Below, one piece after another: positions 1-8,420 of a DNA stretch of 64,000 bases. Source of the DNA: Planctomycetaceae bacterium (GTDB lineage Bacteria > Planctomycetota > Planctomycetia > Planctomycetales > Planctomycetaceae); contig PBSL01000037.1 of assembly GCA_002726205.1 (NCBI GenBank), positions 1-64,000 of the forward strand. Direction: 5' to 3'. The position numbers and the translations under genes are program-made. Within the stretch, counting starts at the first letter, position 1. Every line of letters starts with the position of its first letter. The notes below the pieces were generated by a model. It ran no database searches, was not told the DNA's origin, and saw only the letters and a list, made by a program, of their open reading frames with translations.

Positions 1-5
1 CTGGC

Positions 6-122
6 TCACTCGGCTGCCCTGAGCATCGCCAGGATCGCCTCGCGGATCGCTGGTGGCAGCGTTGGCCACGCCCCGAACACGCGATAACCGGAGTCACGCC
101 GCGAGCGAGGGCCGGTACCGTG
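6..122 (-). pseudogene. Relic of a protein C-terminus (second copy of recombinase-type tail)
   Basis: Read on the minus strand this stretch ends in WPTLPPAIREAILAMLRAAE followed by TGA at 8-6. The WPTLPPAIREAILA core is the same peptide, encoded by the same 41 bases, that ends the relic at 138-443. From memory, tails of this kind (acidic residues, then a WP-LP-AI-I motif) terminate many planctomycete tyrosine recombinases; this was not checked by search. No start codon, domain or ribosome site is visible, so it is treated as a fragment and not a gene. The rest of the frame may lie outside the window only if it was spliced in by rearrangement. Confidence 0.35.
28..68. repeat. 41-bp exact direct repeat, copy 1
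   Basis: Positions 28-68 match positions 166-206 base for base (starts gccaggatcgcctcgcgg, ends gcagcgttggcca). The flanking bases differ, so this is a short duplication of 41 bp with about 97 bp between the copies. Both copies keep the same minus-strand reading frame. Confidence 0.9.
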
Positions 123-165
123 GTTCGGATCTGGCGGTTACCGCCCGTGAGCGGCCTCGACGATG

Positions 166-206
166 GCCAGGATCGCCTCGCGGATCGCTGGTGGCAGCGT
201 TGGCCA
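166..206. repeat. 41-bp exact direct repeat, copy 2
   Basis: This is identical to 28-68 and lies inside the 138-443 relic, where it encodes WPTLPPAIREAILA on the minus strand. Confidence 0.9.
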
Positions 207-296
207 GACCTCGATCACCTGGGCCGGATCGGGGTCGATTGGGGCGTTTTCGCGGTCAACTGCACCGGATTTCGCACCGGCCGTATCCGAAACGTG

Positions 297-416
297 CACA
301 CGTCTCGGGGAATTCTCTGATTGTTCGAGTCCTTGCGGGGGCACTAAGGCCACCGGCACCACGTCGCACTCGGCAGCAGACCCCTGCAAAACAGGGGTTT
401 TCTCTTGCGCGGCCAA
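297..416. repeat. Dispersed intergenic relic, copy A (full-length version)
   Basis: Bases 297-352 match 6872-6926 (copy B) with a few substitutions and one extra G. Bases 335-416 match 8429-8510 (copy C) at 75 of 82 positions with no gap. Copy A therefore contains both halves. On the minus strand it encodes the QGSAAECDVVPVA and VPPQGLEQSENSPRR segments. It lies 79 bp downstream of the stop of the DUF1501 gene at 495-1904. Its hairpin-forming part (379-407) is degenerate compared with copy C. Confidence 0.85.
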
Positions 417-494
417 CTCCGGTTGCGACCCCGTGCGAGACAAAACGGCGGGTTGCTGATGGCCACGGATGGAGAGCTGCGTGGTGTGCCTGCG

Positions 495-1904
495 TCACGC
501 AATGATGTCTTTGGCGACCGTGCCGTGGACGTCGGTCAAGCGGAAGTCACGGCCAGCGTAACGGAACGTCAGTCGCTCATGATTCAGGCCCAGAAGATGC
601 AGAATCGTGGCGTGCCAGTCGTGGATGTGGCAAACGTTTTCGACGGCTTCGTAACCATGCTCGTCAGTGGCTCCGTAGCTGAAACCGCCTTTCACGCCGC
701 CTCCGGCCATCCAGGTTGTGTAGCCCTTGTTGTTGTGGTCTCGGCCGTCGCTGTTCTGGCCGTAGGGCGTCCGTCCGAACTCGCCGGCCCAGATGACGAG
801 TGTGTCCTTCAGCATGTCCCGGCGTTTCAGGTCCTGCAGAAGACCCGCAATTGGTTTATCGATCTGCTGGCAAAGCTTCGGCAAAGCAGTCGTCATGTTG
901 AAATGCGTGTCCCAGTCGCGGTGCGTGATCTCGACGAACCGAACACCGGCTTCCGACATCCTGCGAGCCAATAAGCACTGCCGGCCAAAGTCGTCTGTTT
1001 CGTCGGCTCCGATCCCGTACAGGTCGAGCGTTCGCTGATCTTCGCCCGCCAGATCCATGATTCTCGGCAGCTCGTCCTGCATTCGAAAAGCCAGTTCGAA
1101 CGACTCGATCGCACCTTCCACGCCAGGTTGTTCCTTGTCGCGATCGAGCTTTTCTCGATTCAGTGTCTGAATGAGGTCCAGTTGCTGCCGTTGTTGGCGA
1201 CTGGTCAGACGCGAGTTCGTGATATCAGGAATCGTCTGGCCGCTCCCCCGACCTCTGCGCCGCCCGCCCGATGAACCAGTCGACGCATGATTGAGTCTTG
1301 TTCCCTGGTAAATCGCGGGCAGGAAGGAACTGCCGTAGTTTTGTGCTGTTCCGGCAGGCGGATTGAAGGAAACGAACCCGGGCATACTGTTGTTTTCCGA
1401 ACCCAGGCCATACAACGACCATGCGCCCAAAGAAGGACGCACGAACTGGGCATTGCCGGTATGCAATTGGGTCATGGCGCGAGGGTGGATCGGTTGATCG
1501 GTCTTCATGCTCCGAATCAAACACAACTCGTCGGCCATGACTCCGACCTGTGGGAACAGGTCCGAAATCCATAGCCCACTCTTTCCTCGCTGCTTGAATT
1601 GCCAGGGTGACTTCAGCAGAGCACCCTGGTACTTACTGCTCTTGCCATGATCCCTCAGGAGACGCGGCTTGTAATCAAACGTGTCCAGATGCGATGGCCC
1701 CCCACGCATGCAGAGGAAGATCACGCGTTTCGCCTTTGGCTCGAAGTGAGGGGGTTTCGGTGCGAGCGGACTGCCGGTCGCACCGCTCGCGTGGGCTGCT
1801 TCACTCCTCCGGGCAGTGTTCGCCAGTGAACAAAACGCGAGGTAACCGATCCCCGACGAGACGGCTTTCAGCGATTCTCGGCGAGACAATGTGTTCGGGA
1901 CCAT
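495..1904 (-). CDS. DUF1501 family secreted protein (first of three)
   Basis: This encodes a 469-residue protein of the DUF1501 family, which belongs to the alkaline phosphatase/sulfatase-like fold and is abundant in planctomycetes; its substrate is unknown. The Tat-type leader SRRESLKAVSSGIGYLAF near the N-terminus indicates export. Family landmarks are MRGGPSHLDTFDYKP early and GRDHNNKGYTTWMAGGG late. The ATG at 1904 is preferred over an upstream in-frame start at 1997 because GGGAG sits just ahead of it and the Tat motif then falls at the right place. An RGRGSG-type low-complexity stretch occurs mid-protein. It is the last gene of a four-gene operon and starts 40 bp after the PSD1 gene stop. 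DUF1501 and PSD1/cytochrome genes are usually paired, which suggests a joint extracytoplasmic role. Confidence 0.92.
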   Translation of the reverse strand: MVPNTLSRRESLKAVSSGIGYLAFCSLANTARRSEAAHASGATGSPLAPKPPHFEPKAKRVIFLCMRGGPSHLDTFDYKPRLLRDHGKSSKYQGALLKSPWQFKQRGKSGLWISDLFPQVGVMADELCLIRSMKTDQPIHPRAMTQLHTGNAQFVRPSLGAWSLYGLGSENNSMPGFVSFNPPAGTAQNYGSSFLPAIYQGTRLNHASTGSSGGRRRGRGSGQTIPDITNSRLTSRQQRQQLDLIQTLNREKLDRDKEQPGVEGAIESFELAFRMQDELPRIMDLAGEDQRTLDLYGIGADETDDFGRQCLLARRMSEAGVRFVEITHRDWDTHFNMTTALPKLCQQIDKPIAGLLQDLKRRDMLKDTLVIWAGEFGRTPYGQNSDGRDHNNKGYTTWMAGGGVKGGFSYGATDEHGYEAVENVCHIHDWHATILHLLGLNHERLTFRYAGRDFRLTDVHGTVAKDIIA

Positions 1905-1944
1905 GATATTCTCCCAATCGGTGGGCCGGTCTGATCTGGTGACT

Positions 1945-4689
1945 TCAGTTGGAGTAACGGAACTCGGCTGCGGCGATAATCGACTGGCACAGAGCACTCA
2001 GCCGCCTCAGTACGTCGGTATCGGCGTTGTCGCGGAACTGTCCGGAACGGGTCCCGACGTCGAATCCGCGCATGAACTTGATCGCGGCGCTCAGTTCCTT
2101 TGGTGTGGCCTGACGTCCGTATGCCAGTAGAAACGCCCGGGCGATCTGGTCACGCAATTGCCGCTTCTCATTGATGAGCCTGTGAGCCATCGCGTCGCAT
2201 TGTTCAATCACAAACGGATTGTTCAAAAAGAAGAGCCCCTGATCGGGAGTGTTGGACGAATTCCTTTTTCCGACCACCATGCTCGATTCGGCGAAGTCGA
2301 ACAGGTCCAAAGCGCGGGGTGGGTAGTCTCGAATCACCGGCAGGTAAACGCTGCGGTAATGGGCAGATTCCGCGTTTTGCTCGATCGCGGATCTCTGAGT
2401 TCCGGCCTGCGCCTGCCTCATGTTGCCGGCACGTTGACGATTCACTCCGCCACGCTGAAGGCGTTCATTCTGCTCGCCGCGTTGGCCCTGCCGGCGTCCG
2501 TTCTGCTGGAATCGTCGTCCCTGCCGGCGGCGTCCCCCTTGCGGGAACCTGTCACGCTGCGAATTCATGCGGCCCATTTGTGGTCCGTCGCCGCCGGTCG
2601 TGGTGATGAGTATTCCATTCCGAACGGAGGCCGGACCGACTTCGGCGATCAGTGATGCCCGCGGACGCCGAACCTCCAGTTGCCCGCTGACGGCGAGAAT
2701 TGAATCGCGAATGACTTCCGCATCCAGCCGCCTGGGCGAATGTCGCCACAGGTACTTGTTCTCCGGGTCTACGAGAAACTTCTCCGCGTCGTACTTTGAG
2801 TCGATTCGGTAAACGCGCGAGCTGACAATTTCGCGAATCAGCTTCTTGACGCTCCAGCCGTTCTCGATGAAGCGGGCAGCCAGGTAGTCCAGCAATCGCG
2901 GATGACTTGGCGGCTCGCCGGACATTCCGAGGTCTTCCGGCGTCCGAATCAGTCCCTCGCCGAACAAGTGCAGCCAGACACGGTTCACCATGACCCGCGC
3001 CACGAGCGGGCTGCAGTCGCGCGTCATCCAGCGGGCCAGTTCAAGCCGACCGGACGAATCATGAGCGATTCGCGTTGGACGATTCGACAGGATCTGCGGG
3101 AACGCCCGAGGCACTTCTTTCGCTGGTTGATCGATATCACCACGAACGAGCAACGTGGAATTGGTCGGCCTGTCCACAGCCTGAGTTGCCATGCAATACG
3201 AGTAGGCCTCTCCACGTTCGTTGTACGAATCGACCCGGATCTCCAGAATGCCGACTTCCTTTCGCATTCGGATCGCCTTCCCGATGACGGACTTTGCATC
3301 GCCGCCGGGACTTGAGCCGGACGATCTGATCTTTCGCACCTCCTGTTGAACACTACGAAGTTCACGCCTTTTCTGTACGAGTTGTTCCTCGAGTGCTGCC
3401 AGTTGCCGCGGCGTAATGTTTTTCTCGGCATTGTCATCAACCGGAAGGTGCAGCAGAGGGCCTGGGTTCCGATTCTGCTGGGTTCGATGAGTTCCGTAGT
3501 ACGTCTTGGTGCTTTCGAATATACCCGCCAGTGCGTAGTAGTCAGCCTGCGGAATCGCATCGAACTTGTGGTCATGACACCTTGCGCAAGCGACTGAAAG
3601 GCCAAGGAACACCCGGGTTGTGGCGTCGATCTGCTCGTCGATCAGATCCATTCGGAACTGCCGCTGATTCTGTTCAACCAGCGTCTTGGTGCCGATCGCA
3701 AGAAAGCCGGTCGCCACGAGATTTTCAGCCCATTGTTCGTCGGTCTTCACGGGCAACAGGTCGCCGGCGATTTGTTCCTGCACGAAACGATTGTACGGTT
3801 TGTCTTCGTTGAACGAATCGATGACGTAGTCGCGATATCGCCAGGCATGGGGATACGTGAGATTCTGCTCCTTGCCGGATGATTCCGCGTAACGTGCCAC
3901 GTCGAGCCAATGTCGGCCCCAGCGTTCTCCGAAGCGTTTGCTCTTCAACAGCGAATCTGCCGCATCCGACACCGCCTTTTGTCGATCCCGTTGCCAGTTC
4001 CTCGTGAAGGAGACGATTGCCTCAGGCGTGGGCGGGAGGCCCACGAGGTCCATCGACAGTCGGCGAAGGACGGCATTGGGTTCAGCATCGCCAGCCGGTG
4101 TCAGGCCGTTTTCGATTTGGTTCGCAAGGATGTACAGATCGATCTTGCTGGTCGGCCACGACTCTCGCTGCGGAGCTCCGCTCCCTGTGAAAACCGGGGT
4201 CTCGACCTTCAGCGGCTGAAAGGACCAGAACTTCCGCCCCTCTTCGATGTCAGCCGTGCTGACTGTTGACCGTACTTCAACCGAGTCGCCGACCCTGGGA
4301 TCCGGGGCCCCCATCTCGATCCAGTTCCTGAAGTCAGCGATGACGTTCGCCGGCAACTTTCTGTTCGGCGGCATTTCGAAGTCTTCGTAATTGATCGCAC
4401 TCCAGAGCAGGCTTTTGTCGAGCGTGTTCGGCACAACCGCCGGCCCGCTGTTTCCTCCTCGCAGAGTTCCCAGCTTCGTATCGAGTCGCAGGCCTCCGCG
4501 GATTTTCCCCGACTTGCCGGAGTGGCAACCGTAGCAGTGCTTGACCAGATGCGGCCGGATGTTCGTCTCGAAGAAACGGGTCGGACCGTCCGTGATGCGG
4601 CGTTCCTGCGCAAGCAATACACCGCCACACAGCAGCACGACCGCGGCAACAAATGCCGCCTGCCGGATCACCTGGCGTCGATTGATCAT
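1945..4689 (-). CDS. PSCyt1/PSCyt2/PSD1 (DUF1549/DUF1553) cytochrome c-like protein
   Basis: This is a 914-residue exported protein. It has a hydrophobic signal segment (residues 8-27) and a planctomycete cytochrome domain with one heme-attachment motif, CYGCH (about residue 52). A DUF1549 domain follows (GERWGRHWLDVARYAES, then a second cysteine pair CARCHDHKFD), and a DUF1553 domain (RVWLHLFGEGLIRTPEDLG). These multi-domain proteins are characteristic of Planctomycetes; their electron-transfer or polysaccharide-related role is not established. An arginine/glutamine/glycine-rich insert lies within the DUF1553 region, about residues 700-770. The start has AGGAAA about 8 bases upstream. It follows the FecR gene by 69 bp and precedes the DUF1501 gene by 40 bp. 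Confidence 0.92.
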   Translation of the reverse strand: MINRRQVIRQAAFVAAVVLLCGGVLLAQERRITDGPTRFFETNIRPHLVKHCYGCHSGKSGKIRGGLRLDTKLGTLRGGNSGPAVVPNTLDKSLLWSAINYEDFEMPPNRKLPANVIADFRNWIEMGAPDPRVGDSVEVRSTVSTADIEEGRKFWSFQPLKVETPVFTGSGAPQRESWPTSKIDLYILANQIENGLTPAGDAEPNAVLRRLSMDLVGLPPTPEAIVSFTRNWQRDRQKAVSDAADSLLKSKRFGERWGRHWLDVARYAESSGKEQNLTYPHAWRYRDYVIDSFNEDKPYNRFVQEQIAGDLLPVKTDEQWAENLVATGFLAIGTKTLVEQNQRQFRMDLIDEQIDATTRVFLGLSVACARCHDHKFDAIPQADYYALAGIFESTKTYYGTHRTQQNRNPGPLLHLPVDDNAEKNITPRQLAALEEQLVQKRRELRSVQQEVRKIRSSGSSPGGDAKSVIGKAIRMRKEVGILEIRVDSYNERGEAYSYCMATQAVDRPTNSTLLVRGDIDQPAKEVPRAFPQILSNRPTRIAHDSSGRLELARWMTRDCSPLVARVMVNRVWLHLFGEGLIRTPEDLGMSGEPPSHPRLLDYLAARFIENGWSVKKLIREIVSSRVYRIDSKYDAEKFLVDPENKYLWRHSPRRLDAEVIRDSILAVSGQLEVRRPRASLIAEVGPASVRNGILITTTGGDGPQMGRMNSQRDRFPQGGRRRQGRRFQQNGRRQGQRGEQNERLQRGGVNRQRAGNMRQAQAGTQRSAIEQNAESAHYRSVYLPVIRDYPPRALDLFDFAESSMVVGKRNSSNTPDQGLFFLNNPFVIEQCDAMAHRLINEKRQLRDQIARAFLLAYGRQATPKELSAAIKFMRGFDVGTRSGQFRDNADTDVLRRLSALCQSIIAAAEFRYSN

Positions 4690-4758
4690 TTCGTATTTCC
4701 TGAATCAGTTGTCTTGCCGACTGAATCGAAGTCGTGAAGTGCCCGATAAACAATGACC

Positions 4759-6186
4759 CTAATCACTGACGGCTGGTGTTTCGTTCGAAGCATCGACGAT
4801 GACGCGGACGAGGTCGGAGAACCGCCGTGGAGCCGCAAGATCGAGACCAACCGTACGGCGATCATCGCTGAGAGTGATCAGGTCACCGACGGGATGGCCT
4901 GTCAGTTCCAGTTGTCGATGCCTCAGGGTTTCACCTGCCCTGCGTCCCGGGAATCGTGTGGCACTGGCAGCGAGTTCCTCGTGAAGAACGATCAGTCCAA
5001 GCACCGGTCGATCAAACGTAATACTCCCGGTCGTCCGCTTGAACCGCCGACGTCTGCCATCGTGCCGGGGATGGAAGTGCAGAATGAAGCTGCGGACGGC
5101 GCGGCCGGCAGGAAGCTCCAACACGGAAACTTCCTCCGCCCGGAAGTACTCGCCAGGCGCTGAAACGTTGACCTTCAACGGCCGGTCGAGCGTAGTCACG
5201 TAGCCTTCCGGCGCGACGAAAATCTCGTCATCGCTTCGTACGAAGCGCAGCCGGCGCGGCCAGGCTGGAGTGAAGCGGAATGCACCAGTCGAGCGTTCGA
5301 TCCCGGACGAGATCGGCCAGATTTTCGCGTACGGTGCCGTGTCAAAGTCAGCCGTTTCGATGTCTTCACCGTCTTCCACGCGGACTGATTCTCCTTCCTT
5401 CAGCAACAACTTCTCGCCGGAGCCGGGCAGAGCAACGTCTACTTCCCCATCAAACACGGAAACACGGGACACACCGTTGTTGTCCAAATGAATGCCGAAA
5501 GCTGTACCGAGGTCGACGACCTGAGCATTCGGAGTGTCGACTCGAAAGCCCTCGGCTCCGGGCGGAACAGTCGCTGTCAGCAATCCCGATGTGAGTTTGG
5601 CGTGTTCGGGCGACATCAGTTCGAGTTTCGCCGGTCCCTGAAGCGTGACCTCGACACCGCTGTCGAAACCCAGGCGAACGAAACCGTCCCTGAGGTCGAG
5701 TGTGGCCGCGGCAATTCGGTCACCCTTGTTGAGGTCACGTTCGCCATCCCACTCGACGTCGACCGTTTGAGAGATTGTCACGAACGGAACCTGGATCTTC
5801 GGCTGCAGCGCGACTGGTTCACCTTCCTGCGGCCGTGACAGGAACAGGCCAAGAGCGAAGACCACGCTTGCGGCGATTGATCCTGCCAGCACAATCGAGA
5901 ATCGAAGCCTGGACCATTTTCTTGACGTGCGGCCAACAGAGAGCTGCTCCGTTGATTCGAGTTCTGTGTTCTGTGTTGGATCGACACGCGTAGCAAACTC
6001 GTCCGCCTCACGCGCCCTCTTTTCCCCGCACAACTGCCCGCGTAGTTGTGCGTGGAGCAGAGCGCAGCGAGCAAACTCCTCGGCGTTCTCCGGTTCCTCG
6101 CGAATCCACGCAAACAGCCGACGGACTTCATCCGCCGAAGCTTCGTCATGCAGGTGTGCGACGATGATGTCTTCGGTGTTTTTCAC
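4759..6186 (-). CDS. FecR-like anti-sigma/regulatory membrane protein
   Basis: This is a 475-residue single-pass membrane protein. An N-terminal cytoplasmic zinc-finger-like anti-sigma region (about 1-75, with EEPENAEEFARCALLHAQLR) is followed by one membrane segment near residues 100-120. A FecR domain comes next (about 130-280, VDLGTAFGIHL and VSVFDGEVDV). The C-terminal region contains a GSITFDRPVLGLI motif and LSDDRRTVGLDL, resembling an extracellular domain seen in exported planctomycete proteins. The start is taken as GTG at 6186, because its GTG overlaps the TGA of the sigma gene (GTGA), a classic coupling arrangement. An upstream in-frame start at 6225 would run 42 bases into the sigma gene. 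Its likely role is to control the sigma factor encoded just upstream. Confidence 0.85.
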   Translation of the reverse strand: MKNTEDIIVAHLHDEASADEVRRLFAWIREEPENAEEFARCALLHAQLRGQLCGEKRAREADEFATRVDPTQNTELESTEQLSVGRTSRKWSRLRFSIVLAGSIAASVVFALGLFLSRPQEGEPVALQPKIQVPFVTISQTVDVEWDGERDLNKGDRIAAATLDLRDGFVRLGFDSGVEVTLQGPAKLELMSPEHAKLTSGLLTATVPPGAEGFRVDTPNAQVVDLGTAFGIHLDNNGVSRVSVFDGEVDVALPGSGEKLLLKEGESVRVEDGEDIETADFDTAPYAKIWPISSGIERSTGAFRFTPAWPRRLRFVRSDDEIFVAPEGYVTTLDRPLKVNVSAPGEYFRAEEVSVLELPAGRAVRSFILHFHPRHDGRRRRFKRTTGSITFDRPVLGLIVLHEELAASATRFPGRRAGETLRHRQLELTGHPVGDLITLSDDRRTVGLDLAAPRRFSDLVRVIVDASNETPAVSD

Positions 6187-6719
6187 GATCCCCGTGCTTC
6201 CGCTGCGAGCCGTTCGTCGACGCATTCTCGCAGCTTCCGATAGGTGCGATTCAGAATCACCGACACGTTTCCGGCGGTCAGACCAAGTTGTCTTGCGATC
6301 GCGCCCGTCTTGAGTGCTTCGCCGTAGCGTTTCTCCAGAACGTCACGCGAACGCCCCTTCAGCCGCCGCAGACACTGGGCAAGCGCTTTCCGACGTGCGT
6401 CGTATTCCGGAGCGATCTCCTCAAACGCCTCCACGATCTGCCCAAGAGACTCCGCAATGAAGTCATGGCGATCCGTCGCACAGTCGCGGAGATGGCGGAG
6501 AATCTCAAACCGAGCGATCGTGATCGTCCACGCAGTGAAGGCGTTTACGTCGCCGTCGCTTGCGAACTGATCGAACTTCGTAACCGCGACCGTCGAGACT
6601 TTCTGCAACACATCTTCGGCATCCGCAAAATTCGTCACGGTCGCTGAGATCACCGCGAAGACCGAAGTCTGAGCTTGTGTCCAGAGCGTCGTGAATCGAG
6701 TGACCTGTTCGTGATCCAC
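6183..6719 (-). CDS. ECF-type RNA polymerase sigma factor (Rhodopirellula/Verrucomicrobium type)
   Basis: This is a 178-residue ECF sigma factor. Region 2 is seen in FADAEDVLQKVSTVAVTKFD followed by FTAWTITIARFEILRHLR. Region 4 is an HTH (CLRRLKGRSRDVLEKRYGE, then AIARQLGLTAGNVSVILNRT). The length and the VLQ-V motif fit the planctomycete/verrucomicrobial ECF group. It is the first gene of the operon and overlaps the FecR gene by 4 bases (GTGA). By analogy with sigma/FecR pairs elsewhere, FecR would hold or release this factor, and the PSD1 and DUF1501 genes downstream may be its targets. No promoter matching a known ECF consensus could be assigned upstream. Confidence 0.93.
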   Translation of the reverse strand: MDHEQVTRFTTLWTQAQTSVFAVISATVTNFADAEDVLQKVSTVAVTKFDQFASDGDVNAFTAWTITIARFEILRHLRDCATDRHDFIAESLGQIVEAFEEIAPEYDARRKALAQCLRRLKGRSRDVLEKRYGEALKTGAIARQLGLTAGNVSVILNRTYRKLRECVDERLAAEARGS

Positions 6720-7027
6720 CAGGGATTCCTACAAGTGCCAATCTGCCGTTCACAATAAAACTGCGCGTCATTCAAGAAACTTACAGCCGAATCTCAGAAT
6801 GTCTCCGGGGCGATGGGCGGCAATTTGTCACCAACTGCAGCGTATTCTGCAGCGCCTGTCTTGGGTTTTGCCACACGTCTCGGGGAATTCTCAAATTATT
6901 CGAGTCCTTGCGGGGCACTCCGGCCATCTCGGACCTGGCGGGTTGAACGCCGGGGCTGGGATTGGGAGACTGGGAGGCGTTGGGGCCGATCAATGAATCG
7001 GCGGATCACCTGCAAGGACTTCATTTC
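6720..7027. other. Divergent intergenic region, 308 bp
   Basis: This separates the sigma gene (minus) from the Gfo/Idh gene (plus) and must carry both promoters. It contains relic copy B at 6872-6926. No credible -35/-10 pair or operator could be picked out by eye. Apart from copy B and the ribosome site AAGGA ahead of 7028, nothing else is identifiable. Confidence 0.6.
6872..6926 (-). pseudogene. Dispersed relic, copy B (frameshifted)
   Basis: The match to 297-352 begins cacacgtctcggggaattc, diverges over six bases, then continues ttcgagtccttgcgggg. One G is missing, and CAA has become TAA in the frame corresponding to VPPQGLEQSENSPRR, so no intact peptide survives. It is in direct orientation relative to copy A, so the two copies bracket the sigma/FecR/PSD1/DUF1501 operon. 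Confidence 0.75.
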
Positions 7028-8395
7028 ATGACCACGAACTATCGAACCTCACGACGTCAGTTTCTCGGGGGCATGGCTGCCGGTTCCGCCGGTCTGCTGT
7101 TCTCAGCTGACAACCGGGCAGCCGGTTATCAGTCACCAAACGAACGTCCCGTTTTCGCCACCATCGGCCTGCGAAACCAGGGCTGGGCGATTACCAAGAA
7201 ATCCACCAAGTTCGCCAACTTTGCGGCATTAGCAGACGTGGATGCGAAGGTCCTGGAAGCTAACGTCAAGAAAGTCGAGAAGCGACAGGGCAAGAAACCG
7301 GATTCCTACAAAGACTACCGCAAGGTCCTCGACCGCAAAGATATCGATGCCGTGATGATTGCCACTCCCGATCACTGGCATACCAAGATTGCTGTCGAGG
7401 CGATGCTCGCCGGAAAAGACGTCTATTGTGAAAAGCCGCTCACGTTGACGATCGAGGAAGGAAAGCTCATTGAAAAAGTGCTCAAACAGACCGGGCGCGT
7501 TTTCCAGGTCGGCACGATGCAGCGGACAGAATCGGGGCAACGCTTCCTGAAAGCGATTGCCCTGGTCCGAGCTGGCCGCATCGGAACGGTCAAGAAAATC
7601 ACCTGCGGGATCGGTGGCTTCGGTCCCTCACCGAAGATTCCCGTCATTGCGGTTCCCGAATCTCTCGATTGGGACTTCTGGCTCGGCCCGGCTCCCAAGG
7701 TTCCCTATCGCGCCTTGCCCGAAATTCGGAAAGGTTATGGTGGCGGCGTGCCGCTCTACAGCAATTGCCATTACGCATTCCGTAACTGGCACGAATACTC
7801 GGGTGGCAAACTTACCGACTGGGGCGCGCATCACGTTGATATTGCCTGCTGGGCGATCGGTGCAAGCGATACCGGGCCGAGCAAAGTGACCCCGGTCAAT
7901 TACGAAATGGCCGTCGAGTACAAGGACGGTCATCCGCTGGTCGATGATCAATACAACATCGCAACGAAGTTCAATATTCGGGCTGACATGCCCGGCGATG
8001 TTGAGCTGTTGATTACCAACGAAGGAGATAACGGGATCCTGTTCGAAGGAACAAAGGGCCGCTTCTTCGTGAACCGCGGTAAGATCGTCGGAAAGCCGGT
8101 CGACGATCTCAAGGACAACCCGCTCCCGGGAGACGCCATCGAAGAAATTTACGGTGGGCCGGTGGCCAAGAATCACACCGCGAATTTCATCGACGGCATG
8201 AAATCCCGAAAACAACCGATCTCCGACGTTCGGTCTCACAACCGGATGCTGGAAATCTGCCACCTGGCCAATATTGCCATGCGATTGAACCGCGAACTCA
8301 AGTGGGACCCGGCCAAACGCGAGATTGTGGGGGATCCGGAAGCGAGCTCATTCCTGTCGAGGGAAAACCGCAAGGGGTACGAGATCAACATGTGA
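7028..8395 (+). CDS. Tat-exported Gfo/Idh/MocA family oxidoreductase
   Basis: This is a 455-residue NAD(P)-dependent oxidoreductase of the Gfo/Idh/MocA family. A Tat leader, SRRQFLGGMAAGSAGLLF, lies near the N-terminus. The nucleotide-binding half includes DAVMIATPDHWHTKIAVEAM and the family signature CEKPLTLT; the C-terminal half has the usual alpha/beta dimerisation fold with ADMPGDVELLITNEG. Exported members are common in planctomycetes and probably act on sugars or glycosides in the periplasm; the substrate here is unknown. The ATG at 7028 is chosen over an earlier in-frame start at 6962 because AAGGA lies just upstream and the Tat motif follows directly. It is divergent from the sigma operon. 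Confidence 0.93.
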   Translation: MTTNYRTSRRQFLGGMAAGSAGLLFSADNRAAGYQSPNERPVFATIGLRNQGWAITKKSTKFANFAALADVDAKVLEANVKKVEKRQGKKPDSYKDYRKVLDRKDIDAVMIATPDHWHTKIAVEAMLAGKDVYCEKPLTLTIEEGKLIEKVLKQTGRVFQVGTMQRTESGQRFLKAIALVRAGRIGTVKKITCGIGGFGPSPKIPVIAVPESLDWDFWLGPAPKVPYRALPEIRKGYGGGVPLYSNCHYAFRNWHEYSGGKLTDWGAHHVDIACWAIGASDTGPSKVTPVNYEMAVEYKDGHPLVDDQYNIATKFNIRADMPGDVELLITNEGDNGILFEGTKGRFFVNRGKIVGKPVDDLKDNPLPGDAIEEIYGGPVAKNHTANFIDGMKSRKQPISDVRSHNRMLEICHLANIAMRLNRELKWDPAKREIVGDPEASSFLSRENRKGYEINM

Positions 8396-8420
8396 TCTCA
8401 CGGTTGTGGACCTCTGGCCA

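Larger units (their letters stand above)
138..443 (-). pseudogene. Recombinase-tail-like coding relic, 101 codons
   Basis: The minus-strand frame has three parts: a segment around QGSAAECDVVPVA, then VPPQGLEQSENSPRR, then IDPDPAQVIEVWPTLPP and AIREAILAIVEAA before the stop. The VPP-GLE string is the antisense of a tRNA T-arm-like sequence (ttcgagtcc). From memory it is typical of the C-terminal tails of planctomycete phage-type integrases. No catalytic core is present: the 101 residues would be only the last part of such a protein. Parts of the same frame recur at 6872-6926 (frameshifted) and 8421-8510, which argues for coding origin followed by decay. It could also be an expressed small protein, but no ribosome site is evident. 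Confidence 0.4.

Noticed and set aside
318-345. tRNA T-arm-like sequence (ttcgagtccttgcgggg) at 322-338 and 6898-6914
   Set aside because: No matching 5' T-stem, anticodon arm or acceptor stem could be built around either copy, so there is no tRNA gene; the resemblance is kept only as part of the relic argument.
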